From Shewanella pneumatophori (GTDB lineage: Bacteria > Pseudomonadota > Gammaproteobacteria > Enterobacterales > Shewanellaceae), in contig NZ_JAKILB010000002.1 of NCBI RefSeq assembly GCF_023283895.1, positions 434,001-498,000 on the forward strand: 64,000 nt of DNA, in the 5' to 3' direction. The translations under genes were made by a program, and so were the position numbers. Of the stretch, positions 8,639-17,769 are shown piece by piece (positions within the stretch are counted from its first letter, which is position 1; every line of letters begins with the position of its first letter). Below the pieces are notes generated by a model. The model ran no database searches. It saw nothing but the letters and a program-made list of their open reading frames with translations, and was not told the origin of the DNA.

Positions 8639-9715
8639 ATGAAATATACTAAGTTAGCAGCGCTAGTTTCTGCTGCGATGTTTCTTTCTAGCGCCAATGC
8701 TGCGACAAGCCAAGATAATATCGCAGAGATTACTCAGTCGGGAGATGATAACCAAGCTGTAGTGACTCAAACGGGTAATAGCTTAAACAATAACGCGAAT
8801 GTGGCACAAACAGGAGCGGCAAACCAAGTGACTGTTTTGCAATCAGACACTTCTCTTAGTGCTGCTCAAGTAGTGCAAACAGGCGATTTAAATCAACTGT
8901 CAGTGACTCAACAAGGTGACAGTCAAAGCGCTGCTGTGACGCAGACCAGTGATTTAAGCCAACTAGTACTAGACCAGCAGGGCGAAGCTAACACTGCTGT
9001 GGTTGTGCAGTTGGGAGCATCTCAAAACGCCAGTATCACTCAGGAGGATGCATCAAACCAAGCTGATGTGAATCAAAGTGGTTTAGCTAACCAGTTAATA
9101 TTGACTCAAAGTGGCAGTACGTTGGGTAATGGCAATGAAGCGACTGTGAACCAAGCAGGTGAAAATGATTTAGCTGTGATAAGCCAAGCGGGTGAACAGA
9201 ACATTGCTATCGTAGATCAAGATAGTAATAGTTTTGGCAATACAATTAATATCAATCAAGTTGGTGAGCGTAACTTTGCTGCTGCTGGCACGCGTTTAGG
9301 TGATGGAAGCTCGGTTGATATTACTCAGCAAGGTAGCGACAACGTCGTTATGGGCGGTGGTAATACTCCGAGTAATTATGGTGGTTTGGTTGGCGCTGGT
9401 ACTAATGGCTCTGATAACCAACTCTTCATTGTGCAAAATGGCCAAGGCAACAGACTTTATGCTGACGCTGCGCAAGATCAATCTAGAGTTGATATTTCAC
9501 AGCAAGGTGACTTTAACCAAGCATCTGTTGAATCTTGGTTAGGTGCTGAAAACGATATTAGCCTAGCGCAAACTGGTGAAATGCAATTAGCGGAGATATA
9601 TGTTGAAGGCGGCGTTAGTAACTTAGTGTCTGTTACGCAAAATGATGCGAATAACATTGCCTCTGTACACGTCTTAGGTAGCAATAACAGCGCGACGATT
9701 ATTCAAGCTAACTAA
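8639..9715 (+). CDS. Curlin-repeat secreted protein (CsgA/CsgB-like, isolated)
   Basis: A 358-residue protein with a signal peptide (MKYTKLAALVSAAMFLSSANA) and a mature part built almost entirely of curlin-like repeats of the form Q-x-G-x-x-N-x-A-x-V-x-Q, about 20-23 residues each (for example ITQSGDDNQAVVTQTG and LILTQSGSTLGNGNEATVNQ). I count roughly a dozen repeats, plus a glycine-rich break near residues 237-255. CsgA and CsgB have five repeats, so this is more than twice their length. The repeats suggest a beta-solenoid or amyloid fibre exposed on the cell surface. No csgDEFG export or regulator genes are nearby. AAGGGA lies just upstream of the ATG at 8639. Confidence 0.88.
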   Translation: MKYTKLAALVSAAMFLSSANAATSQDNIAEITQSGDDNQAVVTQTGNSLNNNANVAQTGAANQVTVLQSDTSLSAAQVVQTGDLNQLSVTQQGDSQSAAVTQTSDLSQLVLDQQGEANTAVVVQLGASQNASITQEDASNQADVNQSGLANQLILTQSGSTLGNGNEATVNQAGENDLAVISQAGEQNIAIVDQDSNSFGNTININQVGERNFAAAGTRLGDGSSVDITQQGSDNVVMGGGNTPSNYGGLVGAGTNGSDNQLFIVQNGQGNRLYADAAQDQSRVDISQQGDFNQASVESWLGAENDISLAQTGEMQLAEIYVEGGVSNLVSVTQNDANNIASVHVLGSNNSATIIQAN

Positions 9716-9750
9716 CTTTTTAGAAAGCTATACTGCTCGATAGAGCATCA

Positions 9751-9775
9751 AAAGGGAGCATTAGCTCCCTTTTTT
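9751..9775 (+). terminator. Terminator after the curlin-repeat gene
   Basis: AAAGGGAGC-ATTA-GCTCCCTTT stem-loop running into seven T. Confidence 0.9.
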
Positions 9776-9816
9776 ATTAATGATTACACTTTTAAATTTG
9801 GTACTGCTAGGTACGG

Positions 9817-10056
9817 TTATTGTGTGTTTAACCGATGAAACAGTGCATCTTTTAGTACTGCTCTGTCATGCTTAAGTTGATGCATTGCTTCATCATCAAT
9901 AGGTGCGCCCCGTAATTCAAGTTCACGGATCTCTTTATCCAGCGCATTGTAGTGTTTGGTGTCTTTTGCAAAAGCATCGTCGTCTTGACAAAGCTTAACA
10001 ATAATATCTTGGTACTCAGGAAACTCATGCAGTAGTGAGTGGTTTTCGCCTAACAT
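9817..10056 (-). CDS. YdcH/DUF465 family small protein
   Basis: A 79-residue, entirely helical, charged protein starting MLGENHSLLHEFPEYQDII, the DUF465 (YdcH) signature. The core has LDKEIRELE followed by HQLKHDRAVLKDALFHRL, predicted to form a helical hairpin. Function is unknown in the family; a cytoplasmic location is expected. The ATG at 10056 is chosen because AGGGG lies 6 bases before it and it matches the family start. An ATG at 10083 would add nine non-conserved residues. Confidence 0.85.
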   Translation of the reverse strand: MLGENHSLLHEFPEYQDIIVKLCQDDDAFAKDTKHYNALDKEIRELELRGAPIDDEAMHQLKHDRAVLKDALFHRLNTQ

Positions 10057-10251
10057 ATCAACCCCTAAATAGTGAATGAACAATATTGTTGCTAGGGTAA
10101 GTAAAGCTAACCGTGAGATTAATTACAAGTTAATACTAGAGCTTTTATATTCAGCGTTATATTGGTTCTGAAGCGAGTTTCAATTGATAAGAAATAGTTG
10201 GTAAGCATTAGTAAATAGGAATTGGGAGTCTGTAAACTTTGCATGTTGATA

Positions 10252-10280
10252 AAAACGCCTGCCATTGCAGCAGGCGTTTT
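10252..10280 (-). terminator. Terminator after the MerR gene
   Basis: AAAACGCCTGC / GCAGGCGTTTT stem with a 7-base loop, 10 bp past the MerR stop; minus-strand reading continues TTTTATC. Confidence 0.85.
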
Positions 10281-10289
10281 AGCCGAAGC

Positions 10290-10802
10290 TTAAAGCGCGC
10301 GAATACGTTTGATCTCTTCAGCATCAATACTTAACGATTCTAAAAACTTTTGATGCTCTTCAGGTTCAAGTTTTTCAAAGGTTTGGTGCCAGCGTAGCAT
10401 TGCTGCTTCATCAAAACCCGCTTCAAGCATAATTTCTACCCAACGTTGTTTGTTAACCATTTCATTCTCCAATAACTCAGGGGCTTTGAGTAATATCACT
10501 ATAGCCCGCTGTTGCTGTCTAAGTTTGGCAACCTCTTGCTCGAGCTGATTAAAGTGCTCCTTTAGCAATTGAGGTTGTGCGAGTTCGTTGTCTTCTTTTA
10601 GCAAGGTCGCAATATTGGCAACAGATAACCCGTAAGCTCGGTATGACACTATGGCAGCTAACTTTTTATCTTCAGCTTCACCATAATATCTATACCCATT
10701 ATCAGCTCGTAATGCAGGTGTGAGCAGTCCCTCTTTCTCATAATAGAGCAGAGTGGTTCGCGAGATATTGGCGCGCTTAGCGAGCTGAGTAACCGTATAC
10801 AT
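10290..10802 (-). CDS. MerR-family transcriptional regulator
   Basis: A 170-residue protein with an N-terminal MerR winged-helix domain: YTVTQLAKRANISRTTLLYYE (helix-turn-helix) then GLLTPALRADNGYRYY (wing). A dimerisation helix follows around residues 75-100 (FNQLEQEVAKLRQQQRAIVI). The C-terminal region (about 100-170) has no cysteine cluster, so metal sensing of the MerR/CueR kind is unlikely. An organic ligand or redox signal would fit better. It follows the RND pump genes in the same direction 82 bp downstream, so it may control the pump or itself. Confidence 0.88.
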   Translation of the reverse strand: MYTVTQLAKRANISRTTLLYYEKEGLLTPALRADNGYRYYGEAEDKKLAAIVSYRAYGLSVANIATLLKEDNELAQPQLLKEHFNQLEQEVAKLRQQQRAIVILLKAPELLENEMVNKQRWVEIMLEAGFDEAAMLRWHQTFEKLEPEEHQKFLESLSIDAEEIKRIRAL

Positions 10803-10841
10803 ATTTCTTCCTAGCCTTGACGACAGCGTGGAGTTTCAAGC

Positions 10842-10862
10842 CTATACCTATAGACAGGTCAA
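10842..10862 (-). promoter_or_regulatory. Candidate MerR-type promoter/operator before the MerR gene
   Basis: On the minus strand TTGACC (10862-10857) is followed by a region containing the perfect dyad CTATAGGTATAG (10853-10842). A dyad inside the promoter spacer is typical of MerR-family promoters. A good -10 element at 19-20 bp spacing is not obvious. Confidence 0.4.
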
Positions 10863-10884
10863 CGAAGTATTTCAATTATTTTCG

Positions 10885-13800
10885 TTAAATGTCATTACTC
10901 ACTGGTTTTGAGCTACGCCATTGCTCAGCCAAATAAAATAATGCGGGGCAATAAACTAATATTGTTGCGATAGAAAATAGCGTACCAAAACTTAAGCTAA
11001 TCGCCATTGGGATGAGGTATTGCGCCTGCACCGAAGTTTCAAATAGCAGAGGAGCTAGGCCTATGGCAGTAGTGACTGCGGTGATAATTACCGGCCTGAA
11101 ACGAGCAAGGCTTGCTTGCATTACCGCATCAGCAATAGATAAACCAAGTCGTAATTGCTTTTTCAGCTCCAGTAGCAATACAAATGATCCATTGAGAACT
11201 AAACCTGATAGCGCAATCATGCCAAACAGGCTCATTACGCTAAAGCTGTGCCCAAGCATAATATGGCCGAGCATAGCGGCGGCTAAACATAGAGGGATAA
11301 CACTTAATATCAGCAAAGCATCGAGACTGTTTTTGAAGTAAATCGCTAAAAAAGCAAACACTAAAAATAGCGCCAGAGCGATACCGGTAAGGAGGTTGTC
11401 ATTTACCTTACGCTCAGTGCGAGCACTGCCGCCAAGTTCCAGTTCAACTTCTGGATATTGCTGGGTAATACTAGGCAGAATAACATCGTCAATTTGGTTT
11501 ACTATCAACGATACATTAGCTTGGCTGCGAATAACGCTCGCGCTGACTTCAACCTGCTCAACACCGTCTACTCGCTCTATTTGGGTCGCAGAATACTGCG
11601 GGGTTATATTGGCTATTTGACCGAGCAGTACCTGTTGACCGCTGGGAGAGGTTACTAATAATGCTGCTAAATTATTGGCCTTAAACTGCTCTCGTTTATG
11701 GCGCATGACCCGCACTTTTAGCTCTTCACTCTGCTGAATTTGGCGGCTGACTTCGGTGCCATATAAGCTGTTACGTACTAGGTCACCTAAGCTTTGGCTA
11801 GTAAAGCCCATTTGTAGGCCGCGTTGATTAACCTCAATAGCAAACTCTCGTTGCGCATCGATTAAACCACTATCTATATCTGTTACGCCCTGTAGTGTTT
11901 GTAGCTTGTTCATCAAGGCGTAACTGGCCTGGCTAAGCGCGCTGCTGTCAGTTGAGGCTAGCTCTATAACCAGCTCTTTTCCGCCACCTGGGCCAACTTC
12001 GAAATCAAAGAAAAGTGACTTTACCCCAGCAACCTCGCCAATCTCAGTTCGCCAGCTATCGACCAACTGATGTGCGCTATATTGGCGCAGTTCTTCTGCT
12101 GGAATTTGAAAGGTACTAGAGCCTGAACCGCCTTCGATGGACAACATAATGTGCTTAAAGTTATTTGGCTCATTGAGTTCAATGAAAGCGCGCACCCCAG
12201 CCGCTTCAATGGCCCGCATAATGCGCTTTTTATCTGCAAGAGAACTACCAGCAATAAACTCAACTTCAACGTCTATTCGCTCTGATTCAACTTTAGGCAC
12301 AAAGCTGCTATCAATTCGGCCCGATCCTACCCAAGTAAAAACTAACAAATTGGCAGCGATAAAAACCACAATCACTGTCATAGGTTGCTTGAGTGAGCTT
12401 GCCAATAAAGCTTTGAAGCGATTGTCTCGAAAAGACTCAAAGGCCATAAAGCTACGCTGCTGCAATATTGCCAGTTGAGTCAGCCTTTTAGGTTTATCTA
12501 GTTGCTTTAGGTGGTAAGGCAAAATAAACAAGGCTTCAATAAGCGATACCGCAAAAATAGTAAAAATAAGCAGTGCCATAGGTTTATACATATTGCCCAG
12601 CTCGCCACTGACAAATAATAAGGGCATAAAGGCGATAATGTTGGTCGCAACCGAGAAACATACAGGTAGCGCCATTTCTTGTACGCCTTGCTTTAATGCT
12701 TGGTTGACCTCCATACCTTGATGGACTTTTTGGTAGATATTCTCAGCGACAATTACCGCATCGTCCACCAAGATCCCAAGAGTGATAATAAACGCAAATA
12801 GGGTCACCATATTCAACGGAATATTCAGGCTAGGCATCAAGCCTAACGTACCTAAAATGGTTATAGGGATCCCCATGCACACCCAAAATGCCAACCGAGT
12901 ATCGAGTAAAAGTGACAAGGTTAGGATCACCAAAACCATGCCGATTAAGCCATTATTGAGCAACAAATTACTGCGAGTTTGATAGGCTTGGGCTTGATCA
13001 TCGAGCACAATTAATTGGCTATTGTTAGGCAATAACGTTTGATACTGGTTGATGTAATCAGTGATCTCAGCGCTCAGCTCTATGGGTTTAACTTGTTGGT
13101 TCTGATAGACAACCAGCATAACCGCAGGCTTGCCGTTAACATTAAAGGGCTGCTCTTGTTGCGAGAATCCCCAATTCACTTCGGCAATTTGCCCTAAGGT
13201 TAACTGAGCACCGGAGGCCCCTGCATAAATATTTATCGCACGAAATTGTTCAAGTTGCTGTTTACGGCCCAGCGTGCGGATCACGATATTACCAGCGCTT
13301 GTGCTAATGCTGCCTGCAGAGGTGTCATCAACCGATTGCGCAACCTTTTCGGTAATTTGTGCCAATGTGAGTTGGTGCTGCATTAGTTTATCTTGGCTGA
13401 CTTCAATAACGACTTCACTGTCTCTGGTTCCCTCAAATTTGATTTGTGCGATATCAAATCTGGATAGCAAATCATGCTTGAGCTTGATGGCTTCAGTCTT
13501 TATCTCGGTTTCAGTTAAGTCTCCATATAATCCCAGTTCAATTAATGGCTCTAACTCTTCAACCACACTAATTTGCATTGGCTCCATTCCGCTTGGAAAG
13601 CCACTAATGCTGTCGACTTCATTTTTCACATCGGCAAGCATGTTATTGACATCAACACCATCATTAAGGCTTAGGGTGATTACGGCTTCGCCTATTGTTG
13701 CGCTAGCGTGCATACGGTCTATACGGGTATTTTCCTTCAAGCGATGCTCAATCGGTAAAATAATACCTTGTTCCATCTCCTTAATTGTTGCGCCAGGAAA

Positions 13801-14016
13801 GCTTGCTGTTATGGCAATTTCATCGACTTTGAAAGCTGGAGAAGTTTGCTGGGTAATGTCATTGAAGCGATAAATGCCGATGGCAATAAAAACCAAGGTT
13901 AACAAGTTAACTGCAATTGGGTTATCAATCATCCAAGCGAGCAACCGCTGTAAAGTGGAGTCAGTTTGGCTGCTAGCATTGGGTATTGGCTTAGGGATAT
14001 TGGCTAAATATTGCAT
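10885..14016 (-). CDS. RND efflux pump inner-membrane transporter (HAE1/AcrB type)
   Basis: A 1043-residue RND permease. The first transmembrane segment is IAVNLLTLVFIAIGIYRF near residue 35. A large periplasmic porter domain follows, with ASFPGATIKEMEQGIILPIE. Transmembrane helix 4 carries the proton-relay pair in GILVDDAVIVAENI (D418, D419). A second repeat of porter plus helices follows, with SVIPLCLAAAMLGH and MIALSGLVLNGSFVLLLE; this matches the HAE1 layout of 12 helices. It should export a drug-like or hydrophobic compound using the proton gradient. Its start overlaps the stop of the adaptor gene by one base, so the two are translationally coupled. No outer-membrane channel gene is adjacent. 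The substrate is unknown. Confidence 0.93.
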   Translation of the reverse strand: MQYLANIPKPIPNASSQTDSTLQRLLAWMIDNPIAVNLLTLVFIAIGIYRFNDITQQTSPAFKVDEIAITASFPGATIKEMEQGIILPIEHRLKENTRIDRMHASATIGEAVITLSLNDGVDVNNMLADVKNEVDSISGFPSGMEPMQISVVEELEPLIELGLYGDLTETEIKTEAIKLKHDLLSRFDIAQIKFEGTRDSEVVIEVSQDKLMQHQLTLAQITEKVAQSVDDTSAGSISTSAGNIVIRTLGRKQQLEQFRAINIYAGASGAQLTLGQIAEVNWGFSQQEQPFNVNGKPAVMLVVYQNQQVKPIELSAEITDYINQYQTLLPNNSQLIVLDDQAQAYQTRSNLLLNNGLIGMVLVILTLSLLLDTRLAFWVCMGIPITILGTLGLMPSLNIPLNMVTLFAFIITLGILVDDAVIVAENIYQKVHQGMEVNQALKQGVQEMALPVCFSVATNIIAFMPLLFVSGELGNMYKPMALLIFTIFAVSLIEALFILPYHLKQLDKPKRLTQLAILQQRSFMAFESFRDNRFKALLASSLKQPMTVIVVFIAANLLVFTWVGSGRIDSSFVPKVESERIDVEVEFIAGSSLADKKRIMRAIEAAGVRAFIELNEPNNFKHIMLSIEGGSGSSTFQIPAEELRQYSAHQLVDSWRTEIGEVAGVKSLFFDFEVGPGGGKELVIELASTDSSALSQASYALMNKLQTLQGVTDIDSGLIDAQREFAIEVNQRGLQMGFTSQSLGDLVRNSLYGTEVSRQIQQSEELKVRVMRHKREQFKANNLAALLVTSPSGQQVLLGQIANITPQYSATQIERVDGVEQVEVSASVIRSQANVSLIVNQIDDVILPSITQQYPEVELELGGSARTERKVNDNLLTGIALALFLVFAFLAIYFKNSLDALLILSVIPLCLAAAMLGHIMLGHSFSVMSLFGMIALSGLVLNGSFVLLLELKKQLRLGLSIADAVMQASLARFRPVIITAVTTAIGLAPLLFETSVQAQYLIPMAISLSFGTLFSIATILVYCPALFYLAEQWRSSKPVSNDI

Positions 14017-15293
14017 TAGAAAGACTCCACAACATTAACGCTAAGGCCAACTTGTGGGCGGTGTAGCTTGCTGGTAACAATGCGCTCTTGCGGAGTAAAT
14101 ACATTGGCTATTATCGCGTGGCCTTCATCTTGATGCACAATATTCACTGCTCTGCTTTGCAGTGTGTTTGCGGGCGTTACCAACCAAACCTTTGCATCAT
14201 CAATTGCAGCAAGAGGCAGCTTTACGGTGTTTTGTATCGTCTTAAAGTCGACTTTGGCTTTGACAAAGTCGCCGATAATAAGCCCTTTAGCCTGCTCTAG
14301 ATGGGGCTTTGATGAATATGGCTGATAGTGAGCGAATACTTTTTGCAGCTGCGAGCTGCCATCTAAAAACGGCACAATATGGCTGATAGTGGCCTCAAAG
14401 CTTTGGTTGGTATCAGGTTGTGAAAGGGTAATTTTCTGCCCTAGTTGTAATTGCTGCGCGAGATCTCGCGGTAGATAAAATGGCACTCTAAGTTGGCTTA
14501 TATCAACTAAAGAGGCAATTTTGTCGCCCTTATTGAGGTAGTCGCCTTGAGTGGCATTTTTAGACTCAACAATGTAGTGCTGCTTGCTAACCCAGCGGCT
14601 GCGCTCAAGGTCTCGCTCTGCGATTGCCAAGGCATTTTTAGCGATATCAAGCTCAGCTTTAGCGCGACTTAGCTGTGGTTGACGCAATAGCAAGTCGATA
14701 TCAATTTGCCAATTATTATCTTTAAAATCTTGCTGCATCATTTGGTAATCTTTTTGCGCGATTCGTTGTTCACCTTGCTCTAGCGATAACTGAGCTAACG
14801 CTATTTGCCATTGAGCTTGGCGTTGAGATAAAAGTGCGTTGAGATCGCTGCTATCTTGCTGGTAAATAAGCTCGTTGCTAAGTACTACACCACCTTCAAC
14901 AATGTTACTGCTGAGGTAATCAAGTTGGCCGTCAACCTGAGCGCTTAGGGTCAGTTTGTTGTCTGCGATAACAGTGCCATAGGCGTTATAGCTCGGTGTA
15001 AAGCTGGTAGGGTAAATGCTTATGGTATTGACATTGATCGTGTTGCTGACCTCTGGTTTTACCGCGGTAGCGGGTGCGGTCATAGCAATAAGTGTGCAGC
15101 CAATAATGCCTATCATCGCGATATAAAACGCAGGCCATTTACTCGCACTTTCGAAACTGTGCTTGGGCGTTTTTTTTCTATCTTGTTTGCTGTCTTGTGC
15201 TGTTAGCTCTACTTTGGGGTCAATCTTTTGGTCAGTGTTTTGCTCATTATTGGAGCTTGTATGCTGAGTCATATGGTCATTGCCTGAATTCAT
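14016..15293 (-). CDS. RND efflux periplasmic adaptor (membrane fusion protein)
   Basis: A 425-residue HlyD/AcrA-type adaptor. An unusually long, charged cytoplasmic N-terminus of about 50 residues precedes one membrane anchor (FYIAMIGIIGCTLIAM, about 56-72). The lipoyl half-motif appears as YGTVIADNKLTLSAQVDGQL, followed by a helical hairpin rich in Gln and Ala (LNALLSQRQAQWQIALAQLS). The barrel/lipoyl return follows (VESKNATQGDYLNKGDKIASLVDI). It links the RND permease encoded immediately downstream to an outer-membrane channel encoded elsewhere. An ATG at 15272 is an alternative start, seven codons shorter; no strong ribosome binding site decides between them. Confidence 0.88.
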   Translation of the reverse strand: MNSGNDHMTQHTSSNNEQNTDQKIDPKVELTAQDSKQDRKKTPKHSFESASKWPAFYIAMIGIIGCTLIAMTAPATAVKPEVSNTINVNTISIYPTSFTPSYNAYGTVIADNKLTLSAQVDGQLDYLSSNIVEGGVVLSNELIYQQDSSDLNALLSQRQAQWQIALAQLSLEQGEQRIAQKDYQMMQQDFKDNNWQIDIDLLLRQPQLSRAKAELDIAKNALAIAERDLERSRWVSKQHYIVESKNATQGDYLNKGDKIASLVDISQLRVPFYLPRDLAQQLQLGQKITLSQPDTNQSFEATISHIVPFLDGSSQLQKVFAHYQPYSSKPHLEQAKGLIIGDFVKAKVDFKTIQNTVKLPLAAIDDAKVWLVTPANTLQSRAVNIVHQDEGHAIIANVFTPQERIVTSKLHRPQVGLSVNVVESF

Positions 15294-15707
15294 TAAAATG
15301 GCTATTGGGAACTAAGTCAGATTGCTTAATCCATTTGGCCTTTATTGCTGATTTATCGCGGTTTACTTTGTTATTTTTGCCTTTTGCAATAGGTGAGCGA
15401 GTATGGTTGGCAAACAAAGCTTTGGCGTTTTAGCAATAGCTTACTGAGGCATATGTGAAGTTAATGTCGAAGCATGTTAATAAAACGCGTACTCGTTTCA
15501 GGGCGTCGCCATCGTAGGGCTGAGGAGGCTGTTTTAGCGTATTTCATCGTGTCAGCAGCTTTAACTAACGATGGTGCTTAGCGTTCAAAGAGTTGCAGAT
15601 TAAATGAGTAAAGCGAGATGCACTTTGGGTTGCAATCTTGATGTAATCTTTATGTAGTGCAGCTGTAAAGATGATACTATTGCGGCATTACTGGTTTTGT
15701 TTATTGC
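15294..15707. other. Intergenic region between the pump operon and an outer-membrane protein gene
   Basis: 414 bp without a supportable gene; it should carry divergent promoters. I found no named operator or hairpin. Confidence 0.4.
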
Positions 15708-16757
15708 GTGGTCAACTTGTTGTTTAAACATCAGATGTTGTTGCTAGGTTTGATTTCTAGCTTGGTATTTTGCTTAGGCTTTGATGCCGCTGCCGCCACA
15801 ACATCCAGTACCACGCACACCGCCACAGAGACTGCTTCAGCGAATACTCCAGCGAATACAACAGCCCCAACAAATAAAGCTGCAGAAACAGAGCAACAAC
15901 GAAACCCTTGCTACAGTGATTCACAAATGGAAAGCGCCATCGACAAGGCGCATGACTATCTCACTACCAAGTTTTGTCAGCCTGCTATCTGGTTCGATAG
16001 TTTTTTTGTTGACGACAGAATTGAAGATGATGCCCATGCAGCGACGGTCGTGCGTCTATATAACGACTTCGCTTACTATGAAAAAGAGGGCTTTCAATAT
16101 AAAGCTAACTTGAATGCGCGTTTAAATTTACCTGGGGTGACTAAAAAACTAAAACTCATTTTAGATTCAACCGGCGAAGATGATCCCTTTGGATTTATCA
16201 AATCTTTAGGTGACGATAATGAGCGCGATATTGGTTTGCGATACGACTGGTACGCTAAGGATAGAGTCAGCTTTAATATTAAAGCCAACTTCAAACCTAA
16301 GGTTGAGGCAAGATGGCGATATACCTATCCAATTTCTGATCGCACAGTAACCCGTTTGACGCAGAAGCTGTATCAAGAGAAGAAGGTTACTGGTGAGTCT
16401 ACAGAGTTCGATATCGAGCATGCATTTAGCGAAGAGTTTGTTGGCCGCTGGAGTGCTGTTGCGCAATACGAGAGTCGCGATAATGGCTGGGAGTTTGGTT
16501 CAAGCGCGACGCTATACCAATACATTAATAATAAACAGGCGATAAGCTATCAGGCGAGTATTTATGGCGTAGATGAGCCTTATCACTATGTTAAAAAGGC
16601 CAGTATTAGTGCGACCTATAGACAAAATTTTGCCCGAGATTGGTTGTTTTTTGCAATTACTCCTGAATATCGTTGGAGTAAAGAAGATGAGTTTTCTGAG
16701 CGAATTAACCAAGTCGTATTCACTTTTACATTAGAAGTGCTATTTCAAAATGTTTAA
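15708..16757 (+). CDS. Probable outer-membrane beta-barrel protein, unknown function
   Basis: About 349 residues. A signal peptide (LLGLISSLVFCLGFDAAAA) is followed by a low-complexity Thr/Ala linker with TETAS, TAPTNKA (residues 29-60). A domain with two cysteines (RNPCYSDSQ and TKFCQPAIW) comes next, then a C-terminal two-thirds made of alternating aromatic beta strands (GLRYDWYAKDRVSFNIKAN; WLFFAITPEYRW) ending in FTLEVLFQNV. The strand pattern and terminal hydrophobic residues suggest an outer-membrane barrel. I do not recognise a family. The start is uncertain: GTG at 15708 or ATG at 15735, neither with a clear ribosome binding site. Confidence 0.7.
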   Translation: MVNLLFKHQMLLLGLISSLVFCLGFDAAAATTSSTTHTATETASANTPANTTAPTNKAAETEQQRNPCYSDSQMESAIDKAHDYLTTKFCQPAIWFDSFFVDDRIEDDAHAATVVRLYNDFAYYEKEGFQYKANLNARLNLPGVTKKLKLILDSTGEDDPFGFIKSLGDDNERDIGLRYDWYAKDRVSFNIKANFKPKVEARWRYTYPISDRTVTRLTQKLYQEKKVTGESTEFDIEHAFSEEFVGRWSAVAQYESRDNGWEFGSSATLYQYINNKQAISYQASIYGVDEPYHYVKKASISATYRQNFARDWLFFAITPEYRWSKEDEFSERINQVVFTFTLEVLFQNV

Positions 16758-16843
16758 CTGCATGATGCTTTTTGGGTTATCTAGCTTGTTAATATTAGTC
16801 AGTTTACCTCTAGCAATTGCAACTCTTTAATCCACTCAAAATA

Positions 16844-16870
16844 AAGCCACTAATCGTAAATTAGTGGCTT
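16844..16870. terminator. Terminator between converging genes
   Basis: AAGCCACTAA / TTAGTGGCTT 10-bp stem with a 7-base loop lies between the barrel gene and the minus-strand gene at 16918; AT-rich on both sides. Confidence 0.7.
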
Positions 16871-16917
16871 GTTTATTAAAGAGTAATTCAGCCTATTCGT
16901 CGTCTAAATTAGCGGTC

Positions 16918-17322
16918 TTATTCAGCGTTAGCAATACTCGATTCCAGCTCGATATCATCTGCTGTATCCGCAGCAGGCTGGGTAACTTGCTCGGCTAACA
17001 CGATTAAACTGTCGGTATAAGAAAAACCATAGCCGTAACCGCCTTCAGTGCTCACGCCATTACCTAATAAGTGCGGGTCGCTAAAGTGATCTTTAAAGGC
17101 GAAATCACCAGAGGTCACCGGGGTAATTTGCACAACTTTATAGCCTTGCTGATTCAAGGCGGTGATTGCTTGCTCAAGATCGGCATTAAGTCTTTCGCTA
17201 TCAATTTTACAAGTTGAGTATTCAAACTCTGATGTTTTTGGCTTAGCTGCCCACATCTGCTCGCGTTTATCCGTTTCAATTTTAGCGAAATAGCTTTTTA
17301 CAAATACGACTTTTTGTTTCAT
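16918..17322 (-). CDS. Conserved-looking cytoplasmic protein of unknown function
   Basis: 134 residues, no signal peptide. The N-terminal half is charged (KQKVVFVKSYFAKIETDKRE). A central helix-strand unit follows (DLEQAITALNQQGYKVVQITPV), resembling the small DUF4177-like alpha/beta fold in which a long helix packs on strands. A glycine/tyrosine-rich strand (GGYGYGFSYTDSLIVLAE) comes after it. The C-terminal tail is acidic. This fold comparison is weak and I make no functional call. The gene is alone, upstream of a long intergenic region. Confidence 0.6.
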   Translation of the reverse strand: MKQKVVFVKSYFAKIETDKREQMWAAKPKTSEFEYSTCKIDSERLNADLEQAITALNQQGYKVVQITPVTSGDFAFKDHFSDPHLLGNGVSTEGGYGYGFSYTDSLIVLAEQVTQPAADTADDIELESSIANAE

Positions 17323-17769
17323 TCAATGCCCTTAAACAGAAAACTTGCTTCAACTCACGTGCAACTCTGGTATGAGTTACATATTAGTGAAAGATGAATT
17401 TAGTTAAAAACAGTTAAGTTAAATTTACCTTGAGCAACACTCTAGCAGAGACTCAAGCTAAATACCGCTAACTTGTTATTATTCAAGATTGTTATCTGGT
17501 TTAGGCGGGCCATTAAAGGCTGCAAATATCCTGCAATATTTACGCTAAAAGTTGAGTGAAAGCAGTGTTCTAACTGCTATGTAACTAAGTGCTAGTCTTG
17601 GGTTTTGTTGAAAAAAAGTCTTTTGATTGTTATGGTTATGTCGATAGGAGCAGAGCTTTTGCCCTATTTAAAATGCTCTAATTTGGCGACCTAGTATGGA
17701 AATGGGTACGTTAATATTGGAAATCGAGCTAGTGTAAATCTGTTGTTTAGCGATAAAGAGCCCTAAATT
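17323..17769. other. Intergenic region before the glnD-like gene
   Basis: 447 bp without a supportable gene. It is expected to hold divergent promoters. No operator recognised. Confidence 0.4.

Noticed and set aside
8700..9715. Repeats reminiscent of a CRISPR or satellite array
   Set aside because: The repetition is at protein level (curlin motif) in a single open frame; DNA units are diverged and lack spacers.
13274..13873. A 199-codon open frame opposite the RND permease gene
   Set aside because: Antisense to a well-supported gene, with low-complexity Ser/Leu/Ile composition and no ribosome binding site; a by-product of codon usage.
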